NCBI GenBank assembly: GCA_965284315.1
Contig: OZ260072.1
Location: 558,001-622,000, forward strand
Length of the DNA: 64,000 nt
From: PCRC01 sp017848435
GTDB taxonomy: Bacteria; Pseudomonadota; Gammaproteobacteria; Burkholderiales; Burkholderiaceae_C
Direction of reading: 5' to 3'
Shown here: piece after piece, positions 25,967-38,555 of the stretch
Numbering within the stretch: position 1 is the first letter of the stretch
How the letters are laid out: every line of letters starts with the position of its first letter
Position numbers and translations under genes: made by a program
The notes under the pieces: generated by a model
The model's database searches: none
What the model was told of the DNA's origin: nothing
What the model saw: the letters and a program-made list of their open reading frames with translations, nothing else

Positions 25967-27420
25967 TCGCTAAACCCCATCAGGAACTCGTCCACCGCGC
26001 GGGCGGCCTGACGGCCTTCGCGGATGGCCCAGACCACCAGGCTCTGGCCCCGGCGGATGTCGCCAGCGGCAAACACCTTGGGTACGTTGGTGGCGTAGCC
26101 GCCGGTGAACTCGGTGCTGGCCTTGGCGTTGCCACGGGCGTCTTTGTCGATGCCGAAGGACTCCAGGATGGAGGCGACTGGCGAGACAAATCCCATGGCC
26201 AGCAGCACCAAATCGGCCTTGAGCAACTGCTCGGAACCGGCCACCTCGACCATCTTGCCGTCTTTCCATTCGACGCGCACCGTCTTCAAGCCAGTGACGT
26301 TGCCTTTTTCACCAATGAGCTCTTTGGTGGAGATGGCGAACTCGCGTTCGCAGCCTTCTTCGTGGCTGGAGCTGGTGCGCAGCTTGATCGGCCAGTAAGG
26401 CCAGGTCATGGGGCGGTTTTCTTCCACCGGCGGTTGCGGCAGCAACTCGAACTGGGTCACGCTGAGCGCGCCATGGCGGTTGCTGGTACCCACGCAGTCG
26501 GAGCCGGTGTCGCCGCCACCAATGACAATGACGTGTTTGCCGTCGGCGCGCAACTGGCCCTTGAGCTTGTCGCCGGCATTGACCTTGTTTTGCTGCGGCA
26601 GGAATTCCATCGCGAAATGCACGCCATCGAGTTCGCGGCCGGGCACGGGCAGATCGCGCGACTGTTCGGCGCCACCGGTCAAGACCACGGCGTCGAAGTC
26701 TTTTTGCAGTTGTTCGGGCGTGACCGTTTCCTTGGCCCAGTTGGTGACCTTGCTGCCTTTGGGCAGCGCGCCGACCATGACACCGGTGCGGAAGGTCACG
26801 CCTTCTTTTTGCATTTGCTCGACGCGGCGGTCGATGTGTGACTTCTCCATCTTGAAGTCAGGGATGCCGTAGCGCAGCAGGCCACCCACGCGGTCGTTCT
26901 TCTCGAACAGCGTCACGTCGTGGCCGGCACGCGCCAGTTGCTGTGCGGCCGCCATGCCGGCCGGGCCGGAGCCAACGACCGCCACTTTTTTACCCGTCTT
27001 GTGCTTGGGCAACTGTGGCGTGACCCAGCCTTCCGCCCAGGCGCGATCGATGATGGCGTGCTCGATGCTCTTGATGCCCACCGCGTCGTCGTTCACGTTC
27101 AGCGTGCAGGCTGCCTCGCACGGCGCGGGACAGATGCGGCCGGTGAACTCGGGGAAGTTGTTGGTGCTGTGCAGCACCGTGATCGCGTTCTTCCAGTCGC
27201 CGGTGTAGACCAGGTCGTTGAAGTCCGGAATGATGTTGTTGACCGGGCAGCCGCTGTTGCAGAACGGCGTGCCGCAGTCCATGCAGCGCGCAGCCTGCAC
27301 CTTGGCCTGCTTGTCGTCCAGGCCAATGACGAATTCCTTGTAGTGCTTGACGCGTTCTTCGACGGGCTTGTAGCCCTCTTCCAGACGCTCAAACTCCATG
27401 AAGCCGGTGACTTTTCCCAT
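25954..27420 (-). CDS. gltD: glutamate synthase, small (NADPH) subunit
   Basis: A 488-aa flavoprotein that passes electrons from NADPH through FAD and Fe-S clusters to GltB. The N-terminal cluster motifs are CMDCGTPFCNSGCPVNN and CPAPCEAAC. The FAD site is GSGPAGMAAAQQLARAGHDV, and the NADPH site includes GGGDTGSDCVG. The C-terminal FAD contact is AAGDIRRGQSLVVWAI. It is 32 nt downstream of gltB. Confidence 0.96.
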   Translation of the reverse strand: MGKVTGFMEFERLEEGYKPVEERVKHYKEFVIGLDDKQAKVQAARCMDCGTPFCNSGCPVNNIIPDFNDLVYTGDWKNAITVLHSTNNFPEFTGRICPAPCEAACTLNVNDDAVGIKSIEHAIIDRAWAEGWVTPQLPKHKTGKKVAVVGSGPAGMAAAQQLARAGHDVTLFEKNDRVGGLLRYGIPDFKMEKSHIDRRVEQMQKEGVTFRTGVMVGALPKGSKVTNWAKETVTPEQLQKDFDAVVLTGGAEQSRDLPVPGRELDGVHFAMEFLPQQNKVNAGDKLKGQLRADGKHVIVIGGGDTGSDCVGTSNRHGALSVTQFELLPQPPVEENRPMTWPYWPIKLRTSSSHEEGCEREFAISTKELIGEKGNVTGLKTVRVEWKDGKMVEVAGSEQLLKADLVLLAMGFVSPVASILESFGIDKDARGNAKASTEFTGGYATNVPKVFAAGDIRRGQSLVVWAIREGRQAARAVDEFLMGFSDLPR

Positions 27421-27452
27421 TTTTCAGTCCTGTTCTTGCTGTGTGTGCCAAC

Positions 27453-32177
<4,725 letters not shown>

Positions 32178-32205
32178 GGCGCTCTCCTGTTTCAGTGGGA
32201 CATCA

Positions 32206-32234
32206 AGCATAGTGCAATGCAACATCAATGCCAA
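32206..32234 (-). promoter_or_regulatory. candidate gltBD promoter
   Basis: On the minus strand TTGGCA (32229-32234, 5/6 match) is followed by a 17-nt spacer and TATGCT (32206-32211, 4/6 match). This puts the start about 22 nt before the gltB ATG. The -35 directly abuts the palindromic end of the RAYT element. Confidence 0.55.
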
Positions 32235-32305
32235 GCAGATTAATTGGGGTCAGATTCCAATTAATCTGCTCATATTATTTACGGGTTTAATTGGGGACAG
32301 ATTAA
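32234..32305. repeat. REP-like palindromes, gltB-proximal end
   Basis: A perfect 14-bp inverted repeat, AGCAGATTAATTGG (32234-32247) / CCAATTAATCTGCT (32257-32270), with loop GGTCAGATT. Then comes a second imperfect unit at 32287-32305 (TTAAT/ATTAA arms around TGGGGACAG). The two are in direct orientation about 30 nt apart, like a REP doublet. Confidence 0.75.
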
Positions 32306-32341
32306 AGTCGATTGGACTGCAACCCTGTTCAGCACTTGCCT

Positions 32342-33037
32342 TCAGTCGGCGGGGGGTGCAGATGGCCTGCCGGCCGACGCCTTGTGCACCCGCCGGGGTG
32401 TCTGCTTCTGAAGATCGGCCATGTACGGCGCCCCACCCAATGGCCAGCCCGACAGCGCCGATGCCGTCAAGGCGGCTTGTGTGTCAGGCGCCACACCGGC
32501 CCGCACCAATTCGGCATAGGCCACCTCGCGTGCAAAAGGCGTGTTGCCGAGCGACCAGTACAGCGCGTGCGGTGTGACCAATTTGTCGGAGTGCAGCCCA
32601 ATGTAGTGCCCGTGGCTGGACCACGGGTGCTCACGTGCGTCGGCCACCATGCCGGCGCGCACCGGGTTCAGGTCGATGTAGGCCATGCAGGCCATCAGGT
32701 AGCGCTCCGTTTCGATCAACGTGGAGCGGTAACGCCCTTCCCAGAGGGTACCAGTGCGCCCCTGGCGGTCATTGAAATAGCGGACGTAGCGCCGGCCCAC
32801 CGCCTGCATCATTTGTGGCAGCGAGGTGTCGGTTTCGGGCGTGGCGAGCAGGTGAAAATGGTTGCCCATCAGCACATAGGCATGGATTTGCACACCGAAT
32901 TTGCCCGCATTTTCTGCCAGCAGCGCAAGCATGAAACGGCAGTCGTCAGCCGTCGTAAAAATCGGCTGGCGGTTGTTGCCCCGTTGGATCACGTGGTGGG
33001 GGTAACCGGGCACCGTGAGTCTGGCGAGCCGTGCCAT
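32342..33037 (-). CDS. REP-associated tyrosine transposase (Y1/HUH, IS200-like domain)
   Basis: A 231-aa protein with the HUH metal motif HFH in MGNHFHLLATPE (about residues 65-76). A Tyr-rich helix QAVGRRYVRYFNDRQGRTGTL follows, where the catalytic Tyr is expected, then the family stretch MAYIDLNPVRAGMV. RAYT proteins nick and join single-stranded REP sequences. The start is ATG 33037 (MARLARLTVPGYPHHV), with a GGAG-like RBS; a start six codons upstream (33055) is possible. It appears intact. The C-terminal basic, Pro-rich tail is variable in the family. Confidence 0.9.
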   Translation of the reverse strand: MARLARLTVPGYPHHVIQRGNNRQPIFTTADDCRFMLALLAENAGKFGVQIHAYVLMGNHFHLLATPETDTSLPQMMQAVGRRYVRYFNDRQGRTGTLWEGRYRSTLIETERYLMACMAYIDLNPVRAGMVADAREHPWSSHGHYIGLHSDKLVTPHALYWSLGNTPFAREVAYAELVRAGVAPDTQAALTASALSGWPLGGAPYMADLQKQTPRRVHKASAGRPSAPPAD

Positions 33038-33057
33038 GGGGTCTCCTGGGTCCAATC

Positions 33058-33078
33058 AATTGGAATCTGACCCCAATT
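33058..33078. repeat. REP-like palindrome, DUF1415-proximal end
   Basis: AATTGG (33058-33063) / CCAATT (33073-33078) with loop AATCTGACC, which is the exact complement of the loop at the other end. Its terminal bases form part of the stop codon of the DUF1415 gene. Confidence 0.75.
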
Positions 33079-33631
33079 ATGCTGTCAAGCCGAGTGCCGC
33101 CCAACCGGCAGGGCCGAGCTTTTGCAGCGTGGTGATGTTGTGCTCGTAGATGGATTCGGCCTCGGGGAACGCGGCCACGGCGCGGGCGACACTGGCTTCA
33201 CGCAGCAAATGGAGAATGGGGTAAGGCGCCCGATTGGTGCAATTGGCCATGTCGTCGGGCGCGGCATCGGCAAACTGGTAGGCGGGGTGAAAGCTGGCGA
33301 TTTGCACCACGCCGTCGAGCTTGAGCTTGGCCAAGGTGCGGTCTGCGACGCCAAGGAAGTCGTTGAAGTCCAGAAAATCGGGCAAGGCGTCGGGCAGGAT
33401 CAGCAGCGTGGTGTCGCGCACCGCCGCGTCGTGTGCCAGCAGACCGTGCAACTCGGCCACAAGGTCCTCGCGGATGTCGGCATGGCCAACCGCGCGCGAG
33501 ACAGCGTAATGGATTTGCTGCTTGACGTGCACCGCTTTGGCGAAGGGGCACAAATTGAGGCCAATCACCGCCCGCTCCAGCCAGCGCTGGGTGTTGGTGA
33601 TAACGGGGTCTGTGTCCATGGCCTGCCCCAT
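33077..33631 (-). CDS. DUF1415 domain-containing protein
   Basis: A 184-aa cytoplasmic protein of unknown function, widespread in beta- and gamma-proteobacteria. Conserved features are the N-terminal LNLCPFAKAV with one Cys, the acidic DFLDFNDFL and the PYPILHLLREASV block near the C-terminus. The start ATG overlaps the dgt stop (TGATG), so translation is coupled to dgt; a second ATG lies at 33619. The stop codon TAA is contributed by the REP-like end of the RAYT element. Confidence 0.85.
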   Translation of the reverse strand: MGQAMDTDPVITNTQRWLERAVIGLNLCPFAKAVHVKQQIHYAVSRAVGHADIREDLVAELHGLLAHDAAVRDTTLLILPDALPDFLDFNDFLGVADRTLAKLKLDGVVQIASFHPAYQFADAAPDDMANCTNRAPYPILHLLREASVARAVAAFPEAESIYEHNITTLQKLGPAGWAALGLTA

Positions 33632-34785
33632 CAGCCCAGCAGACGCAAGCCGGTCAGGCGCTCGTGTTCGCGGGCGGCAAAACGGTCGGTCATGCCGGCG
33701 ATGTAGTCGGCCACAGCGCGTGGCTGATTGGTCTGGCTGGCAAACGCCGGCTTCATCTCGGCAGGGGTGGCACGGTAAGCCGCAAACAGGTCGTGCACGA
33801 TGCGCTGGGCCTGCACCGTGGTTTGCGTGACCTGCGCGTGGCGGTACAGGTTCTGCAGCAGGAAGCGCTTGAGCTGCTGCGATTGCGTCCGCATGGGGGC
33901 CGAGAACTGCAACAGGGCCGCTTGCCCACGCACGGCCGCCACATCGGCAGGTTGCGCCACGTCGAGCGCCTGGCGCGTGGCAGCAATCACGTCGTACACC
34001 TGCGCGCTGAGCATGCGGCGGATGGTTTCGAACAACAGCCGGCGGCCTTGCAACAACGGGTGGTCGACCAGCGTCTGGCGGCGGAAGTCGTCGAACAGCG
34101 GCACGTCTTCCAGCTGCGTGAGCGTGATCAAGCCGGAGCGCACGCCATCGTCAATGTCGTGCGCGTTGTAGGCAATTTCGTCGGCCAAATTGACAAGCTG
34201 GGCTTCCAGCCCTGGCTGCAGCACGTGGCTGGCAGCCGCCTCGTTGCGGGCCAGAAAACGCTGTGCCACACCGCCCGGCTCACGCGCCTCCAGGCGGCGG
34301 GCGTTGCGTGGCGCGCAGTGTTTGAGAATGCCCTCACGGGTCTCGAAACTCAGGTTCAGCCCGTTGTAGAGCGGGTAACGTTCCTCCAGCGAGTCCACCA
34401 CACGCAGGCTTTGCAGGTTGTGCTCAAAACCACCGTGGTCGGCCATGCAGGCATTGAGCGCGTCTTGCCCGGCATGGCCAAAAGGGGTGTGGCCGAGGTC
34501 GTGCGCCAGTGCGATGGCTTCCACCAGGTCTTCGTTCAAGCGCAGCGCGCGGGCAATCGAACGGCCCAGCTGGGCCACTTCCAGCGAATGCGTCAGCCGG
34601 GTGCGGAACAGGTCACCTTCGTGGTTCAGGAAGACCTGCGTTTTGTAGACCAACCGGCGGAAAGCGGTGGAATGGACGATGCGGTCGCGGTCGCGCTGGA
34701 ACTCGGTGCGGGTCGGCGCCGCAGGCTCTGGGTGCCGCCGCCCCCTGGAATGGGTTGGATGGCAGGCGTAGGGGGCCAGATTCAT
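33631..34785 (-). CDS. dgt: deoxyguanosinetriphosphate triphosphohydrolase-like protein
   Basis: A 384-aa HD-domain hydrolase of dNTPs, releasing triphosphate. The metal site is seen in RTRLTHSLEVAQ, then AHDLGHTPFGHAGQD (His-Asp pair), with a later Asp in LADEIAYNAHDIDD. The start MNLAPYACHP matches the family, but the ATG lacks a Shine-Dalgarno sequence and lies in a small TTCATT/AATGAA inverted repeat. It is 77 nt downstream of aroB, with repeat copy D in the gap. Confidence 0.92.
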   Translation of the reverse strand: MNLAPYACHPTHSRGRRHPEPAAPTRTEFQRDRDRIVHSTAFRRLVYKTQVFLNHEGDLFRTRLTHSLEVAQLGRSIARALRLNEDLVEAIALAHDLGHTPFGHAGQDALNACMADHGGFEHNLQSLRVVDSLEERYPLYNGLNLSFETREGILKHCAPRNARRLEAREPGGVAQRFLARNEAAASHVLQPGLEAQLVNLADEIAYNAHDIDDGVRSGLITLTQLEDVPLFDDFRRQTLVDHPLLQGRRLLFETIRRMLSAQVYDVIAATRQALDVAQPADVAAVRGQAALLQFSAPMRTQSQQLKRFLLQNLYRHAQVTQTTVQAQRIVHDLFAAYRATPAEMKPAFASQTNQPRAVADYIAGMTDRFAAREHERLTGLRLLG

Positions 34786-34802
34786 TGAATTTTGAATGAA
34801 AT

Positions 34803-34860
34803 CGCGCTTTAGCCCTAGTGAAATCTAGCGATTCAGCTTCACTATTGATAGCAAAAAGCA
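34803..34860 (-). repeat. dispersed repeat, copy D
   Basis: In reverse orientation relative to the other copies. Read on minus: TTTTTGCTATCAATAGTGAA, GCTGAATCGCTAGATTTCAC, TAGGGCTAAAGCGCG. It fills the gap between aroB and dgt and ends 2 nt from the aroB stop codon. Confidence 0.75.
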
Positions 34861-34862
34861 GT

Positions 34863-35969
34863 TCAGGCGCAGCAGGTGTCGATCACCTCGGCGACCACAG
34901 CGTCCGGCGCGCCACGCATGGCGGCGCGGCCGGGGCTGTCGATCACGACGAAGCGGATGTCACCCCCCTCGGCTTTTTTGTCGACCCGCATCAGCTCCAG
35001 ATAGCGTTCGGCGTTGTTGGTGGCCAGCCGCGGCCCGCGCACGGGCAGGCCGGCGCGCGCCACCAGCGTGGTCAGGCGCTGCACCAGCGCAGCGTCCATC
35101 AACCCCAAGCGCTGTGACAGGTGCGCGGCCATCACCATGCCGCAGCCCACCGCCTCGCCATGCAGCCATTCGCCATAGCCCAGGCCGGCCTCGATCGCAT
35201 GGCCAAAGGTGTGGCCGAAGTTCAGGATTGCCCGCAGCCCGGCCTCGCGCTCGTCTTGGCCCACCACCCAGGCCTTGATCTCGCAGCTGCGCCGCACGGC
35301 ATGCGTGAGCGCGACGGGGTCGCGCGCCACCAGCGCGTCGATGTTGGCTTCGATCCAGTCCAGAAACGCCATGTCGGCAATCGGCCCGTACTTGATGATT
35401 TCGGCCAGCCCGGCACTGACCTCACGCGGCGGCAAGGTGTCCAGCGTGGCGAGGTCGCACACCACGCGGTGCGGCTGGTAAAACGCGCCCACCATGTTCT
35501 TGCCCAGCGGGTGGTTGATGCCGGTCTTGCCACCCACCGACGAATCCACCTGCGCCAGCAACGTCGTTGGCACCTGCACAAACGGCACACCGCGCATGTA
35601 GCTGGCAGCGGCAAAACCGGTCATGTCGCCAACCACCCCCCCGCCCAGGGCAAACAGCGTGGTTTTGCGGTCGCACTGGTGGCCGAGCAGCGCGTCAAAG
35701 ATCAGGTTCAGGGTCTGCCAGTTCTTGTGCTGTTCACCATCGGGCAACACCACGGTGTGAACCACCTTGTAGCGCCGTTGCAAGGCCTGGCGAAGCGGTT
35801 CGGCATACAGCGGCGCGACCGTGCTGTTGGTCACAATCACAGCGGCATTGCCGGCTCCCAAGTCTTGCCAGACCGCCTCTTGGCCAAGCAGGCCGTGGCC
35901 AATCAGAATGGAGTAACTGCGCTCGCCCAGCGCGATGGGCACCTCGGCCACTTGGGAAATCTGCTGCAT
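34863..35969 (-). CDS. aroB: 3-dehydroquinate synthase
   Basis: A 368-aa NAD- and zinc-dependent enzyme for step 2 of the shikimate pathway. NAD-binding GGGVVGDMTGFAAASYMRG and the substrate loop GKTGINHPLGKNMVGAFYQP are visible. The zinc ligands are a Glu in LAEIIKYG and the His residues of FGHTFGHAIE. It follows aroK by 39 nt, the usual aroKB order. Confidence 0.96.
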   Translation of the reverse strand: MQQISQVAEVPIALGERSYSILIGHGLLGQEAVWQDLGAGNAAVIVTNSTVAPLYAEPLRQALQRRYKVVHTVVLPDGEQHKNWQTLNLIFDALLGHQCDRKTTLFALGGGVVGDMTGFAAASYMRGVPFVQVPTTLLAQVDSSVGGKTGINHPLGKNMVGAFYQPHRVVCDLATLDTLPPREVSAGLAEIIKYGPIADMAFLDWIEANIDALVARDPVALTHAVRRSCEIKAWVVGQDEREAGLRAILNFGHTFGHAIEAGLGYGEWLHGEAVGCGMVMAAHLSQRLGLMDAALVQRLTTLVARAGLPVRGPRLATNNAERYLELMRVDKKAEGGDIRFVVIDSPGRAAMRGAPDAVVAEVIDTCCA

Positions 35970-36008
35970 CCGCCTAGTTTAAGGCGTCGGGCCATGGACC
36001 TCGGCCCC

Positions 36009-36560
36009 TCAAGGCTTCTGTGCGGGTGCCGATGTGGCGGGCGGTTCGGCGGCGGGCGCGCCCGACAGTTCCAACTGCATCACGATCATGTTGACCAGGG
36101 TGGCCACCGAAGGACGGCCGGTGTCGATGGTGAAGTGTGCGGTCTCGCGGTACAGCGGGTCCCGCTGGGCGTACAACTCACGCAGCCGCTTCAGCGGGTC
36201 TTGCACCTGCAACAGCGGCCGGGCCGTGTCGTGCCTGACGCGCCGGAACACCTCCTCCGGCGTGGACCGCAGGTACACCACCTTGCCCCGCTCCCGCAAG
36301 CGCTGCCGGTTGATGGGACGCAGCACACTGCCCCCTCCGGTGGACAACACACAGGGCGGCAGCAGCGTCAACTCGTCCAGCACCGCCTCTTCGATGTCAC
36401 GAAAAGCCGACTCGCCCTCACGCTCAAAGAAACTGGCAATTGAACAACCCAAACGCTGCTCAATCACATGGTCTGAATCCACAAACTCCAACTGCAAGCG
36501 CCGGGCGAGCTGCCGCCCGACGGTGGATTTACCGGAACCGGGGAGGCCGATGAGAATCAA
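36009..36560 (-). CDS. aroK: shikimate kinase
   Basis: A 183-aa P-loop kinase that phosphorylates shikimate. Walker A GLPGSGKST is at residues 5-13, the shikimate-binding VDSDHVIE near 27-34 and the STGGGSV loop further on. No ATG or GTG fits the family start. The best start is TTG 36560, giving MILIGLPGSGKS, and this TTG overlaps the TGA stop of the upstream Ig-like gene (TTGA). The C-terminus carries an Ala/Pro-rich tail. The frame is open upstream but overlaps the other gene. Confidence 0.9.
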   Translation of the reverse strand: MILIGLPGSGKSTVGRQLARRLQLEFVDSDHVIEQRLGCSIASFFEREGESAFRDIEEAVLDELTLLPPCVLSTGGGSVLRPINRQRLRERGKVVYLRSTPEEVFRRVRHDTARPLLQVQDPLKRLRELYAQRDPLYRETAHFTIDTGRPSVATLVNMIVMQLELSGAPAAEPPATSAPAQKP

Positions 36561-38491
36561 GGCAAAGCGATGTCGCGGTTGGTTGCAACGCCGGATGGCG
36601 AAGTCACCGTCACACGCAAAGTACACGCGTCGGCTGCAGCGGAAAAACTCACAACAGCATTGACCGGACTGATGGTATTTGACACCGTGGTGGGCGACAC
36701 TGTCGCACCGGTACAACCTGACACGGCAATCGAACTGCCAACCGGCATGCTGTTTCCTCGGTTGTCCGCAATACGAACGGTCACACTGCCATTGAACTGC
36801 GCTGCCACTGGAGGTGTGGCTGCAGGCATCGCAGGGCGAGTGACCACGATGCTGCGGCTCAGTTCCGAAATCACTGCATCAGAACTGGCCCAGGCAATTC
36901 GGGACACATCACTGATCCGGGTCACACCACTCCAGGTGCCATCACATGTGTTCATCACCGTGCTGGACGTACCAGCACAGGATGCATTCCCCGGCAAAAA
37001 GCCAGTGATCAGTTGGTCAACCCCTGCTTCGTAATTGCCACTTGAATTACGGTCAAGAAACAGCTGTCCTCTGTCCACAAAAGGCTCGCCAGAGTCCCAA
37101 ACGTTATTGCCGTTCAAGTCAGTAAATGACTCTTCGCCGTCCAGGAATGACAAGATGGTCACCAAACCGTTATCGGGCCTTGGACCTTGTGTATTGAAAG
37201 ATACCGAACAGGCGGAGTTGGCGTCTGTGATGCAACTCCCAGTCACCAACCCGTGTGAGGCGACAAAAGACACCACAGTACCCATCGGCACCGGGTTGGC
37301 CAAGCGGTCAGCAATGCGGATTGTGAGCATCGTTGTGACACCGTCGGTCGTTCCGTTGCCTTGGGCCGCTTCAATGGAAAGCTTCGTGGCACTCAGAGAG
37401 ATACGACCCTGGCTTGCGCGGCCGTTCGTCACGGCCAGCCCAGACGACGATGCTCTGACGTTCGGATTACTGGCAAGAGATGCCGTTACCACCACAGGCG
37501 TGGGTACAGAGCCCGAGCCAATGACCACCTGCACAAAGCCGGCGCCATCTGAAACCAGCGTCTGCGGCGTGGTGCTGGGATTGCCATTGACAGAGAAAGT
37601 GACGCCCGCAGCAAGAGATTGGGCATCAAGGGCGAGCAACAAGTTTTGTCCACCGATGCCAGCATTGAGTTCATTCACGGCCTGGAACCGCACTGTGGAG
37701 GATTTGACGCCGTTAGGTGCACTGGACACCACCAGCAGCGACTGACTGACAGAAGTAAAAAGGATATTGGCAGGAACTGAAGCGGCCACATTGACTGTGG
37801 CGGTCGCAGTCGATGCACCAGGTGCATTCGCATTCAAAGTCACAGGGCCAGCGCAACTTGGATTGGGCGTGTACGTAGAACGCGCTGTGCCACCAGCCAA
37901 GGAAAGTGATGTCACCGGAGAAAAGGTGCCGCAGGATGCGCTGAAGCTGACGCTCACTTCAGACGCCTTAGCGGGCACCCCCCCCACCTGCACCTGAACT
38001 GACACGTCTGTTGACTGAAGGTTCGACACGGTCGATTGCATGGCTGAAAGACCACTGAGCGAAACGCTCACGGGGGAGGTCTGGAAAGCAATCATGGCCG
38101 TTGCCGCTACACCACCCACTGTGGCGTTGGCTGTGAGCGACGCCGCGCCTGCAGTAACAGGCACGATTGGCACCCGCGCGACACCCGATGCATCGGTCAG
38201 TGCCGAAGACTGAGGCAACGTCGCCACGGCAGCGTCCGTGGTGAAAGTAACCAACTGGTTGGGCAAAGGCGCATTACTGCTGCTGCGAACCAATGCGCGG
38301 ACAAAGAAGGTTGCACCACCGCTGATGGCATTGGTCGTCAGAACATTGCCAGACGCGTCTGTGATTGCGAGAGAAATGGTCGGCCCCGCAGTGCCGCCAG
38401 CTGCAGTTCCGGAACTGCCTCCACCGCCGCCGCAAGCGGATATGAAAAACGTTGCCAGCAACGCCAGCCAGAAAGTTAGGGGTCGCATCAT
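36557..38491 (-). CDS. large Ig-like, EF-hand-containing lipoprotein of unknown function
   Basis: A 644-aa predicted lipoprotein: signal peptide ending ISAC (Cys20) followed by five Gly. Then come several beta-sandwich repeats of the bacterial Ig-like (Big_1/invasin) type, at about 37-138, 141-238, 241-356, 360-435 and 560-640. An insert at about 450-495 has two EF-hand-like loops, DLNGNNVWDSGE (458-469) and DRNSSGNYEAGVD (480-492). Paired cysteines (187/213, 420/428, 505/516, 593/623) suggest disulfides outside the cytoplasm. It sits between pilQ and aroK, genes that are usually neighbours. Local GC is lower (one 60-nt row counts 29/60). An adhesin or surface role is only inferred. Confidence 0.8.
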   Translation of the reverse strand: MMRPLTFWLALLATFFISACGGGGGSSGTAAGGTAGPTISLAITDASGNVLTTNAISGGATFFVRALVRSSSNAPLPNQLVTFTTDAAVATLPQSSALTDASGVARVPIVPVTAGAASLTANATVGGVAATAMIAFQTSPVSVSLSGLSAMQSTVSNLQSTDVSVQVQVGGVPAKASEVSVSFSASCGTFSPVTSLSLAGGTARSTYTPNPSCAGPVTLNANAPGASTATATVNVAASVPANILFTSVSQSLLVVSSAPNGVKSSTVRFQAVNELNAGIGGQNLLLALDAQSLAAGVTFSVNGNPSTTPQTLVSDGAGFVQVVIGSGSVPTPVVVTASLASNPNVRASSSGLAVTNGRASQGRISLSATKLSIEAAQGNGTTDGVTTMLTIRIADRLANPVPMGTVVSFVASHGLVTGSCITDANSACSVSFNTQGPRPDNGLVTILSFLDGEESFTDLNGNNVWDSGEPFVDRGQLFLDRNSSGNYEAGVDQLITGFLPGNASCAGTSSTVMNTCDGTWSGVTRISDVSRIAWASSDAVISELSRSIVVTRPAMPAATPPVAAQFNGSVTVRIADNRGNSMPVGSSIAVSGCTGATVSPTTVSNTISPVNAVVSFSAAADACTLRVTVTSPSGVATNRDIALP

Positions 38492-38555
38492 CGGATCCTG
38501 AAACGAATGAATAAAAGTTTGAGCTCTGATTGTCTAAATTCAGCCGTGTCTGCCA

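Larger units (their letters stand above)
32234..33078 (-). mobile_element. RAYT-type element bounded by REP-like palindromes
   Basis: The Y1 transposase gene is bracketed by two REP-like units in inverted orientation that share an identical 17-mer (TTGGGGTCAGATTCCAA at 32244-32260; its complement at 33060-33076). A degenerate third unit (TTAATTGGGGACAGATTAA) lies at 32287-32305. The element sits in the gap between gltB and the DUF1415 gene. No target duplication was seen. Confidence 0.7.
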
